NCBI GenBank assembly: GCA_964531735.1
Contig: CAZHGD010000092.1
Coordinates: 1 to 28,772, forward strand
DNA from: CAZHGD01 sp964531735
GTDB lineage: Bacteria > Armatimonadota > UBA10988
DNA: 28,772 nt
Direction of reading: 5' to 3'
Part shown: positions 16,553 to 23,412 of the stretch, one piece after another
Layout of the letters: every line of letters begins with the position of its first letter
Numbering within the stretch: the stretch's first letter is position 1
Made by a program: the position numbers and the translations under genes
Notes under the pieces: model-generated
The model's input: the letters and a program-made list of their open reading frames with translations, nothing else
What the model was told of the DNA's origin: nothing
Databases searched by the model: none

Positions 16553-18238
16553 TCACTCGCCGCGGATCCAGTCGATGGACACCGTCGAGCCCGCGGTCGC
16601 GCCGCCGGTGGTCGGGTCGAGGCGGAGCGCGATGATCGTCTGGCCGCGCCACTTGGCGTGCTCACCCACCGGAATGACGTACTCGTGCCACTCGCCATCG
16701 GGCACGATGGGGAAGTTCAGGTACTTGTCGTCGCGGAACTCGGGCTCCTCGCCGGTGGCCCAGAACACCTGACCTTCACGGTTGCCCGAGCTGAGCTTCA
16801 TCCGCACGCGCAGCTTGGTGTACCGGTTCGGCACGAGGCGCAGCAGACCGCGGCTCATGAACGGGTCGTCGCCGCCGAAGGTCAGCGTCAGCGCGCCGTC
16901 GCGCACCTTGCCGTCGCCCAGGCTGTTGAACCCGCCCCAGCCTTCGAGGTCATCGGCCTGGTTGAACTCGAACGCGAGGTCGGTCAACTGCTTCGGCGGC
17001 TCGGGATAGGCGAACTGCGTGGCCAGCCGCCAGAGCTGGCCGTCGCCCGGCTCCAGATGCAGCTTGAACGTCTGCTTGTCCAGGTTCAGCGCCTGCTCGC
17101 CGCCATCGGTGGCGCTCACGGCGAACGCCTGGCGCACGTGCGGCTTGAGGCTCACGGTCACGTCGAGTGGCTGCTGGTAGTCGCGGTTGACCAACATCAC
17201 GTACGGCCGGCCCTGGCCATCGACGAAGTTGCCGATGACCATCGGCACCTCGGCGGGCACCTGCACCAGGGCGTCACCGGGCAGCCGCGTGCAACCGGTC
17301 GGGATGGGTCCGGTGTGGTAGACCGCGGTCGAGGTCAACTTGAGCAGCGTCGGCCCGAGCGCCTGCACGGCGCGGTTGACCGCCTGCACGAGGGGATAGA
17401 GCCGCGCCGGCTTGCCGTCCGGGTGGACGATGGCCACCTCGCCGTTCTTCTCCCATTCGGGGAACGTCCAGTAGGTGAAGTAGAGCAGGCCCTTCATGCC
17501 GTAGGCCAGCGCGGTATAGGCCTGCCAGCGCATCTCGCCGGCCGACGGGTCGCGATAGGCCAGGTGCGACAGCGACAGGAAGATGTCCCACGGTGGCACG
17601 CCGTGCCGTAGCCCCGCCTCGCGAATCAGCGCCAGGTTCTCGAAGTAGTCCGCGCGCAGACCGCCGTTCTTCATCAAGGCGTAGTGGTCGTAGCTGAGCA
17701 CGCCGGGCTCGACGAGGCGCAGGAAGGTGTCGAGGTGGTCGAGGTAGGTCGGATTGCCGAGCTGCTCCACGCTGGCGTAGGTCGGCAGCAGGTTGATGTA
17801 GACCAGGTGCTGCGGATCGAGGCGACGGACCTCCTTGACGATCTGGGCGAGTTGCCCGAACTGCGCGTAGCTGGGCTCATCGGTCAGGAAGTAGCCGAGC
17901 AGCGCCGGGTGCTGGCTGTACTCGGCCACGATCGCGGCGACGGTCTCCTTCCAGCGGTCGCCATAGACCATCGACGGCCCCAGCCGGCCATCGACCACCA
18001 TCGCCTTCAGGCCCACCGCGGCGCAGTGGTCGAGCATCTGCTTGTTGCCCGCGGGGCCGTAGTCGGTCATGCCGCCGAAGGTGAAGCCGGCGTCCTTGAC
18101 CGTCTGCCAGTCGGCGCGCGTGTTGTGCTCACGCGACGGGCCACACCAGTAGCCGATGGGGAACTCAGTGGCCTGCCACGGCGCGAGCATGGCCAGCGAG
18201 GGCAGGAGCGACGAGACGGCGAGCAGACCGAGCGACAT
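16553..18238 (-). CDS. Exported TIM-barrel glycoside-hydrolase-like protein with C-terminal CBM-like domain
   Basis: The 561-residue protein begins with a hydrophobic, signal-like segment (about 1-23, MSLGLLAVSSLLPSLAMLAP), although basic residues at the start are lacking. Residues about 25-330 look like a (beta/alpha)8 glycosidase: GFTFGGMTDYG, ALLGYFLTDEPS with a likely acid/base Glu at 121, HLVYINLLPTYAS, LSYDHYALM and GLLYFTYW occur in barrel order. Residues 421-561 (LAFEFNQADDLEGWGG ... STVSIDWIRG) form a carbohydrate-binding-like jelly roll. No specific GH family is assigned; substrate unknown. The ATG at 18238 has GAGGAG nine bases upstream and is preferred to a much longer frame reaching 18913, which would overlap the protease gene. 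It appears to head the operon with the BNR and DUF59-fusion genes. Confidence 0.75.
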   Translation of the reverse strand: MSLGLLAVSSLLPSLAMLAPWQATEFPIGYWCGPSREHNTRADWQTVKDAGFTFGGMTDYGPAGNKQMLDHCAAVGLKAMVVDGRLGPSMVYGDRWKETVAAIVAEYSQHPALLGYFLTDEPSYAQFGQLAQIVKEVRRLDPQHLVYINLLPTYASVEQLGNPTYLDHLDTFLRLVEPGVLSYDHYALMKNGGLRADYFENLALIREAGLRHGVPPWDIFLSLSHLAYRDPSAGEMRWQAYTALAYGMKGLLYFTYWTFPEWEKNGEVAIVHPDGKPARLYPLVQAVNRAVQALGPTLLKLTSTAVYHTGPIPTGCTRLPGDALVQVPAEVPMVIGNFVDGQGRPYVMLVNRDYQQPLDVTVSLKPHVRQAFAVSATDGGEQALNLDKQTFKLHLEPGDGQLWRLATQFAYPEPPKQLTDLAFEFNQADDLEGWGGFNSLGDGKVRDGALTLTFGGDDPFMSRGLLRLVPNRYTKLRVRMKLSSGNREGQVFWATGEEPEFRDDKYLNFPIVPDGEWHEYVIPVGEHAKWRGQTIIALRLDPTTGGATAGSTVSIDWIRGE

Positions 18239-18348
18239 GGTGGCGGACTCCTCGGCAGCCGCTGGGGCTGAGTTGCAGCGGTGTTCGGGCCGCACGGCGC
18301 GATACCTGCCGCGCTGCTGGCGGGCACGGGCCGGACCGTGTTGCCCCG

Positions 18349-19377
18349 TCACGGGATGCCGGGCACGCCCGGCACGGGCAGGCGCGTCAGCGCGGTCAGC
18401 GCCACCAGCAGCAGCGCGAACTGCGTGGCGGCCTGCGGATCCGGCTCGGCCGGCGGCGGGTCGGTCAGGCTGCGCGCCAACCAGAGGATGGCGAACAGCA
18501 CCAGCAGGCCCTCGCCCGTCGCCACGATGCCGCCGACCGCCAGCAGCAGCACCAGCCACCGGCCGGCGCGCGCGAGGGCCGCGAACCCGTGACTGCCGTC
18601 GAGCTGCCAGACGGGCAGCAGGTTGAACAGGTCGATCCAGGCGCCGATCCGGGCGATGGCCGCCAGCGCGGCGTTGCCCGTGACCCAATGGGCCACCGCG
18701 AACGCCACGGCCGCGGCCAGGCCCCACCACGGCCCGGCCAGGCCGATACGGGCGTTCTCGCGGTAGCTCACCGGCGCCTGATGCAGCCGCACGAACGCGC
18801 CGAGGCCGGGGATGAACATCGGCGCCCCAGCGGACAGGCCGTACCGCCGCAAGGCCGCCACGTGACCCATCTCGTGGACGTAGATCGAGACCACCAGACC
18901 CAGGGCGAACCACCAGCGGAAGGCGGTCCAGTAGACGCCGAAGGCGAGCAGCATGGAGAACAAGGTGCTGCCCTTGGTGGCGCCGGCCAGCAGCAGTTGC
19001 AGACCGGCCTTGAGCTTCCAGATCAGTACGCCCAGTACCCCCAGGCCGGCGGTGGCCTGGCGCCAGTCGCCGGCGGCCCGCGGCTGGCCGGGCACCGGGC
19101 CGCGGGTCTCCAGTTGGCGGCTGAGCTCGGCGGCGCGCGCCTGGACCTGCGCGAACTGCCGCGAGGCGGGCGGCAATAGCGCCAGCGCCTCGCGCCAGGC
19201 GGCCAACGCCGTGGGCAGGTCATCGTCGGCGCTGGCGCGAGCGGCCTGGTCGCTCAGTTCGCGGAGCCGCGCGGCATGGACCAGGGCCTGGCACGACGGA
19301 CAGGCGAGCAGGCCCGGCGCCACCTCGGTGCCACAGCGCGAGCAGGCCGTCGACCCGGCCGGTGGCTCAGCCGCCAT
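18349..19377 (-). CDS. Site-2-protease-type M50 metalloprotease with N-terminal zinc ribbon
   Basis: The 342-residue protein starts with a zinc-ribbon-like pair (C12-x2-C15 ... C26-x2-C29), then a helical, TPR-like stretch (LPTALAAWREALALLPP, about 54-90). The membrane part contains the zinc-binding HEMGH (168-172) inside a hydrophobic segment and the second motif N252-LLPVWQLDG261, in which the Asp is the third metal ligand; both are diagnostic of the M50 site-2 protease family, which cuts substrates within the membrane. About six membrane segments are seen. The ATG at 19377 has GAGG six bases upstream and overlaps the end of the preceding gene by 11 bases; an ATG at 19407 has no ribosome binding site. 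The substrate is unknown. The overlap with a second zinc-ribbon membrane protein suggests a functional pair. Confidence 0.85.
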   Translation of the reverse strand: MAAEPPAGSTACSRCGTEVAPGLLACPSCQALVHAARLRELSDQAARASADDDLPTALAAWREALALLPPASRQFAQVQARAAELSRQLETRGPVPGQPRAAGDWRQATAGLGVLGVLIWKLKAGLQLLLAGATKGSTLFSMLLAFGVYWTAFRWWFALGLVVSIYVHEMGHVAALRRYGLSAGAPMFIPGLGAFVRLHQAPVSYRENARIGLAGPWWGLAAAVAFAVAHWVTGNAALAAIARIGAWIDLFNLLPVWQLDGSHGFAALARAGRWLVLLLAVGGIVATGEGLLVLFAILWLARSLTDPPPAEPDPQAATQFALLLVALTALTRLPVPGVPGIP

Positions 19378-20122
19378 CGGCCGCCTCGGCTGGCGCGCCG
19401 ACGGCATGGGGCCCGGTGACCGTCAGCACGGGACGCTTGTTGAGCCGCCAGGCTTCGTGCAGCCCGAAGAAGATGATCAGCAGGCCGATCAGGTTCGACG
19501 CGCCGCCGAAGAACGGCAGCAGGCAGGCGATGATGAACAGCGCGGTCACCGCCAGCACGAAGCGCTTGATGGTGCGCTTCTTCGCTGCGGGCTTGGCCGC
19601 CGCGGCGGGCGTCGCGCCCGCGCTCGCCGGAGCGGCAGCATCCGGCCCTGCCGCGGGAGCCTGGGTCGTTGGCTTGTGATGCTCGCGAACGTACCGGATG
19701 ATCTCGGGGAAATAGGTCGAGACGATGGCCAGGTAGGTCAAGATGACCGCCATCGTCTGGAAGACCCATCCGCCGCGCGCGCCGGAGCCATGCCGAACGG
19801 CCATACCGACCAGGTAGCCGACCACGATCGCGATCAGCCCGAACTCGAAGCCGGTGCCGGCGCGCACGGCGTAGTAGAGGCCGGAGCCGACGGCTGCCGC
19901 CAGCAGGCCGTAGAGGCCGGCCCGGAAGAGGCGTGGCGCCAGCGGTCCGCTGGTCAGGCTCTCCACCACACCGACGCGGCAAGTCGGGCAGACGACGTGG
20001 GCGTTGATGGTGAAGTACGTGTCCGCCAGCGGCTGGCCGCACGCCTGACAGGCCGGCGGCCCCTCGGTCGCTGTGGCGTACTCCGCCTGATCGAACTGCA
20101 GGTCGCTCTGATCCACACCCAT
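19367..20122 (-). CDS. Zinc-ribbon multi-pass membrane protein of unknown function
   Basis: This 251-residue protein has an N-terminal zinc-ribbon-like motif (C25-x2-C28 ... C45-x2-C48, ACQACGQPL and VVCPTCRV), then about five membrane segments (for example LYGLLAAAVGSGLYYAV and FEFGLIAIVVGYLVGMAV). A low-complexity Ala/Pro linker (about 165-192) follows a conserved-looking block YFPEIIRYVREHH, and a last hydrophobic pair is near the C-terminus (FVLAVTALFIIACLLPFF, LIGLLIIFFGL). I recognise no specific family. It starts at the ATG at 20122, with GGAGG six bases upstream, and its stop codon overlaps the M50 protease start by 11 bases, so the two are made together and may act together, for example as a protease and a partner or scaffold. 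That role is inference. Confidence 0.72.
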   Translation of the reverse strand: MGVDQSDLQFDQAEYATATEGPPACQACGQPLADTYFTINAHVVCPTCRVGVVESLTSGPLAPRLFRAGLYGLLAAAVGSGLYYAVRAGTGFEFGLIAIVVGYLVGMAVRHGSGARGGWVFQTMAVILTYLAIVSTYFPEIIRYVREHHKPTTQAPAAGPDAAAPASAGATPAAAAKPAAKKRTIKRFVLAVTALFIIACLLPFFGGASNLIGLLIIFFGLHEAWRLNKRPVLTVTGPHAVGAPAEAADGG

Positions 20123-20203
20123 CGAGCACCTCCGCGCCTGAGCACCGTCCTGGCCGCGCGGGAGAACACCGACCGTCACCCACGGCACGGCGCACCGCAA
20201 GAC

Positions 20204-20233
20204 AGCATAGCCGCCTGGTCGAAGCCGGCGCAA
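20204..20233 (-). promoter_or_regulatory. Candidate promoter for the zinc-ribbon protein and M50 protease pair
   Basis: On the minus strand TTGCGC (20228-20233) is separated by 18 bases from TATGCT (20204-20209). Both match consensus only partly. The leader to the ATG at 20122 would be about 75 bases. Apart from the two opposed candidate promoters, the 294-base divergent gap 20123-20416 shows nothing I can name. Confidence 0.3.
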
Positions 20234-20331
20234 GCGCGGGCGGTCGCGACGACACGACGGTGGCGCTGGCCCGAGTTGGACCGCCTCGGCCCGGCTCACG
20301 CAGGCTGGCAACCGCGTTCGCTGGGCGGCCG

Positions 20332-20361
20332 TTGACGGCGCCCAAGGCCAGGCAGTACGAT
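20332..20361 (+). promoter_or_regulatory. Sigma-70-type promoter of the GHL6-like gene
   Basis: TTGACG (20332-20337, five of six) and TACGAT (20356-20361, four of six) are 18 bases apart. Transcription would start near 20368, giving a leader of about 50 bases that contains the AGGAG ribosome binding site of the gene at 20417. Confidence 0.58.
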
Positions 20362-20416
20362 CCGCGCGGCGAGTGGCGGTGTCGCCGCTGATCGGGCGTT
20401 CCAGGAGCGTGAGACC

Positions 20417-22609
20417 ATGTCCGGCACCCTCATCCTGCTCGGCCTGGCCTGCCAGTTGGCGCTACCGCGCTACGACGCGCCGCCCACGCCGCGCTGGCTC
20501 AACGGCATCACCCGTGTCGCCTACACCGACCTGCCCAACTGCGCGCGCGGCGCGCAGTGGCCGGAAAAGGTGATTGCCGACTTCGCGGCCGCCGGCGTGC
20601 AGATGATGTTCTCACGCGCCCACAACGGCGGCGACGCACCGGGGCTGTACTGGAAGAGCGCTTTCGGCGAGCCGGACAAGGCCATGGGCGGGCGCGACGG
20701 CACGCGTGACGTGGTGCGGTTGTGTCGCGAACGGCAGATCCGCTACCTGGCCTACTACTGGGCCCAGTACGAACCACAGTCGCTGGCCGAACAGCATCCC
20801 GACTGGCGCGTCCGCAACGCCGCCGGCCAACCGGTCGGCCGCTACTTCTGCCACCACACCGGCTACCACGACCTGGTGAGGAACCGCTGCGTCGAGCTGG
20901 TCAAGGAGGTCGGCGTCGATGGCATCTTCTTCGACATGTTCCACGCCATCAGCGGCACCTGCTACTGCGATGCCTGCAAGGCGAAGTTCAAGGCCGAGAC
21001 CGGCCAGGACGCACCCACCAAGGAGGCGTTCGGCGACCCGCTGTGGGTTCGCTGGCGCGAGTTCCAGTACCGCAAGATCGAGCAAGCGCTGCTCGACCTC
21101 AACCGCGCCATCAAGGCGGTCGACCCCGAGGCCGCGCTGGTCGCCAACTCGTGGAACGCCTGGTGCTATGGCCACCGCGGTGGCTACCGGCAGTCGATCC
21201 GCGTCGCCGAGGTCGCCGACGCGCTGCTGGAGGAGACCGGCTGGTACGACACCGTCGACCCGTCGTTCTTCGCCGCGCCGGTGATCTGGAACTTCATGAA
21301 CTGGCACCTGGCTGGCTTGTCTCGAGGCCAACGGGCCTTCATGTGGGGCGCGCCGAGCCTGCCCGGCTGGCTGCACCTGGGCTACGAGGAGCCGGCCATC
21401 CGCGTGGCCACGATGCTGACCAACGGCGCGGTGCCGGCGCACTCGGTGCCGGGGCGCGATGTGCTCAAGCGACTCATGGACGACGTGCGCCAGCGCGAGC
21501 AGTACTTCGTCGGCGCGCGCGTGCACCCCTGGTGCGGCCTGGTGGTCTCGGAGAAAAGCGAGTTGTGGTACGGCCGCGAGGACGACAAGAACCGCTACCT
21601 GAAGAGCGTCTACGGCGCCTTCCAGGCGCTACTGGAGCGGCACCTGCCGGTGGCGCTGGTCACCGACCGCGACCTCGAGTTGGGTCTGCGCGACGACTAC
21701 CAGGTGCTCTTCGCGCCCAACTGCGCCGCGCTGTCCGACACCGAGATGACCACCTTGCGCGAGTTCGTCCGGCGCGGCGGCGGCCTGGTGGCGACCTACG
21801 AAACCTCGCTCTATGACGAGTTTGGCCGCCCGCGCGAGGATCTGGCGCTGGGCGACCTGCTGAACGCCAAGATCGTTGGCCGCTTCGACGACCCGGTCAT
21901 GTTCGGCGCCGGCTCCTCGCCGAACCGCCGCGGTTACCTCTACTTCCCGCCGACGCACCCCTGGTCAGCCGACCCGGTGATCGGCCGCACCTTGGCGACG
22001 CGCGGCGTCTGGGACGCGCCGGAGACCATCAGCCGCCACGTGCCGTTCCACGGCCGCCTGCTGCAGGTCGCGCCGCGCACCGGCCCAGCGTCGCCGTTGG
22101 TGCTGCACACCACCATCACCGATCCGGCCACGCGCCAAGTCACCCGAACCAACCACCCGGCGGTGGTCGAGTCGACCTTCGGTCAGGGCAAGGTCAGCTA
22201 CCTGCCGGCCGACCTCAGTGGCTCGTTCTTCCGCTACGGACACGAGTACCTGGCGCGCCTGATGGAGCTGGCGCTACGGCAAGCCGCGCCGGTGCCGCCG
22301 CCCGTGGAAGTCACCGCGCCGAGCATCGTGCAGGCGATGCCCCAGCTCCAGGGCAACCGGCTGGTGGTGCACCTGCTCAACGACATCTCGTCCTTCGGCC
22401 GCGGGCAGAACCAGACCGGCCAGCAGCTCTACGTCCGGCGCGAGGTGATCCCCATCCACGACGTCAAGGTGACCTTCCGCGGCACCGGCTGGCGGCGCTT
22501 CCGGCTGGTGCCCGGCGAGCAGGAGCTGAAGCCCGAGCCCACGCCGGACGGCCCGCGGGTGACCGTGCCGAAGGTGGAAGTGCATGCGATGGTGGTGGGC
22601 GAGCGGTAG
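20417..22609 (+). CDS. GHL6-like glycoside hydrolase with beta-galactosidase trimerisation-like domain
   Basis: The 730-residue protein has an N-terminal (beta/alpha)8 barrel resembling the hypothetical glycosyl hydrolase GHL6/alpha-amylase-like group: AAGVQMMFSRAHNGGDA, RYLAYYWAQYEP, VGVDGIFFDMFH with D173 as likely nucleophile, and LLEETGWYD with E272/E273 as acid/base candidates. A compact cysteine motif, CYCDAC (C182, C184, C187), follows the nucleophile strand and may bind a metal or form a disulfide. Residues about 380-500 (VALVTDRDLEL, VLFAPNCAALSDTEMTTLREFVRRGGGLVATYETS) are like the trimerisation domain of GH42 beta-galactosidases, a glutamine-amidotransferase-type fold. A beta-sandwich C-terminus completes it. 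Residues 3-15 are hydrophobic but lack basic residues, so export is uncertain. AGGAG is nine bases before the ATG. Substrate unknown. Confidence 0.8.
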   Translation: MSGTLILLGLACQLALPRYDAPPTPRWLNGITRVAYTDLPNCARGAQWPEKVIADFAAAGVQMMFSRAHNGGDAPGLYWKSAFGEPDKAMGGRDGTRDVVRLCRERQIRYLAYYWAQYEPQSLAEQHPDWRVRNAAGQPVGRYFCHHTGYHDLVRNRCVELVKEVGVDGIFFDMFHAISGTCYCDACKAKFKAETGQDAPTKEAFGDPLWVRWREFQYRKIEQALLDLNRAIKAVDPEAALVANSWNAWCYGHRGGYRQSIRVAEVADALLEETGWYDTVDPSFFAAPVIWNFMNWHLAGLSRGQRAFMWGAPSLPGWLHLGYEEPAIRVATMLTNGAVPAHSVPGRDVLKRLMDDVRQREQYFVGARVHPWCGLVVSEKSELWYGREDDKNRYLKSVYGAFQALLERHLPVALVTDRDLELGLRDDYQVLFAPNCAALSDTEMTTLREFVRRGGGLVATYETSLYDEFGRPREDLALGDLLNAKIVGRFDDPVMFGAGSSPNRRGYLYFPPTHPWSADPVIGRTLATRGVWDAPETISRHVPFHGRLLQVAPRTGPASPLVLHTTITDPATRQVTRTNHPAVVESTFGQGKVSYLPADLSGSFFRYGHEYLARLMELALRQAAPVPPPVEVTAPSIVQAMPQLQGNRLVVHLLNDISSFGRGQNQTGQQLYVRREVIPIHDVKVTFRGTGWRRFRLVPGEQELKPEPTPDGPRVTVPKVEVHAMVVGER

Positions 22610-22666
22610 ACGGTGCGGGCGGACTTGTCGGCCGACGGATGCTGTCTTGAGGCCCGACGACGGTGG

Positions 22667-22672
22667 TATACT
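22667..22672 (+). promoter_or_regulatory. -10 element of the small toxin/antitoxin-like unit
   Basis: TATACT matches TATAAT at five of six positions. The best upstream -35, TTGAGG at 22647-22652, is only 14 bases away, shorter than usual. The expected transcription start near 22680 would leave a leader of about ten bases that consists largely of the GGAGGAG ribosome binding site at 22681-22687. Confidence 0.45.
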
Positions 22673-22689
22673 GCCTTGACGGAGGAGCC

Positions 22690-23019
22690 ATGTCGGATGC
22701 AGTCCTTACCGACCCGCAAGGCCGCCGAGTCGAGTTGGCAGACGACACGTGGGCTCGCCACATCACGGTGGTGCACCGCGAACTGAGCGGCCATCGCGCG
22801 GTCGTCGAAGCCGCAATCGAGACACCGATCGCCATCTGCGAGAGCGGCAATCGCGCGACCCATCCCACCGGCATCCAATACTTCGGCCACTGTGACCGGG
22901 ATGGTCTGTACATCATGGTGGCAACCGAGGAAGTGACCGACACGGCCGGAACTCGCCGCATCGTGAAGACCGCACACTTCGTCAAGAGGCTCGGTATCGG
23001 GAGCAAGCTATGGCCGTAG
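22690..23019 (+). CDS. Small BECR-like (PBECR-type) putative nuclease/toxin
   Basis: The 109-residue protein has an order of features like the small BECR-fold nucleases related to RelE/EndoU: ELADDTWARHITVVHREL (family pattern: L-x-D-x-x-W-x-H-I, then H-x-E-L), VVEAAIETPIAICESG, then a beta-rich half with LYIMVATEEV and RRIVKTAHFV at the end. The histidine near the front and the basic residues near the end would be candidate catalytic residues. The assignment rests on pattern memory only. The ATG at 22690 is chosen because GGAGGAG precedes it and the alternative start at 22663 lies upstream of the -10 element. The stop overlaps the DUF2283 start by ten bases, as in two-gene toxin/antitoxin units. 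Local G+C is about 60% (108 of 180 bases at 22861-23040), clearly lower than the flanking genes. Confidence 0.6.
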   Translation: MSDAVLTDPQGRRVELADDTWARHITVVHRELSGHRAVVEAAIETPIAICESGNRATHPTGIQYFGHCDRDGLYIMVATEEVTDTAGTRRIVKTAHFVKRLGIGSKLWP

Positions 23020-23309
23020 AGACTGTCGAAGGCGTCTGGCACGGCGCCCTGTTCTACCACTACGATGTGCGGAACGATGTGCTCTACCTGCGGCTGAACT
23101 CGCGTCGCGATGACGTGGTGTACGGCGAGGAGGATGCCAATGGTGACCACGTGCTCCGCGCCCTGACCGACGATCAGGTGGTCGGCATGACTGTAGTCGG
23201 CTACTGGCGCCAGTATGGCACTGCCGGACTGCCGCTGGCTCAGCCCGACTGGCAGGATACCGTGGAACGTAGCGTCGCCGGCCTCGGCGAACGGCTGATG
23301 GCAGCCTGA
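23010..23309 (+). CDS. DUF2283-like protein, probable partner of the preceding gene
   Basis: The 99-residue protein contains the DUF2283 pattern: FYHYDVRNDVLYLRLNSRRDDVVYGEED (family: Y-D-xx-x-DVLYI-x-L), then DHVLRALTDDQVVGMTVVGYW, matching the 'vdld.dGrvvGiEil' segment. Function of DUF2283 is unknown; members often lie beside small putative toxin genes, which supports an antitoxin or immunity role here by context only. GGGAG is six bases before the ATG, and the start lies inside the last codons of the preceding gene, so the two are translationally coupled. Confidence 0.7.
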   Translation: MAVETVEGVWHGALFYHYDVRNDVLYLRLNSRRDDVVYGEEDANGDHVLRALTDDQVVGMTVVGYWRQYGTAGLPLAQPDWQDTVERSVAGLGERLMAA

Positions 23310-23412
23310 CGATCGGTCCGCAGTTGCCTACGACGGCCTGCGCCGCGGGCTAGCCAAGCGCTTGGCGGAGATCCCTTGCCCAACCTGCCGGTGCCTGTGC
23401 CGCCCCGCCCGC

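Noticed and set aside
14341..16635. 764-codon plus-strand frame opposite the DUF59 fusion and BNR genes
   Set aside because: The minus strand carries three exact Asp boxes and a DUF59 domain; the opposite frame is low-complexity and crosses a gene boundary.
22663..22689. Earlier start (MVYCLDGG) for the BECR-like gene
   Set aside because: It would begin upstream of the -10 box TATACT and of the ribosome binding site, so it could not be on the transcript.
23353..23366. Perfect 14-base palindrome gccaagcgcttggc between the DUF2283 and beta-helix genes as a terminator
   Set aside because: As a hairpin it offers only five base pairs with a four-base loop and no T-run; the position between convergent genes is suggestive, but the evidence is too weak to list it.
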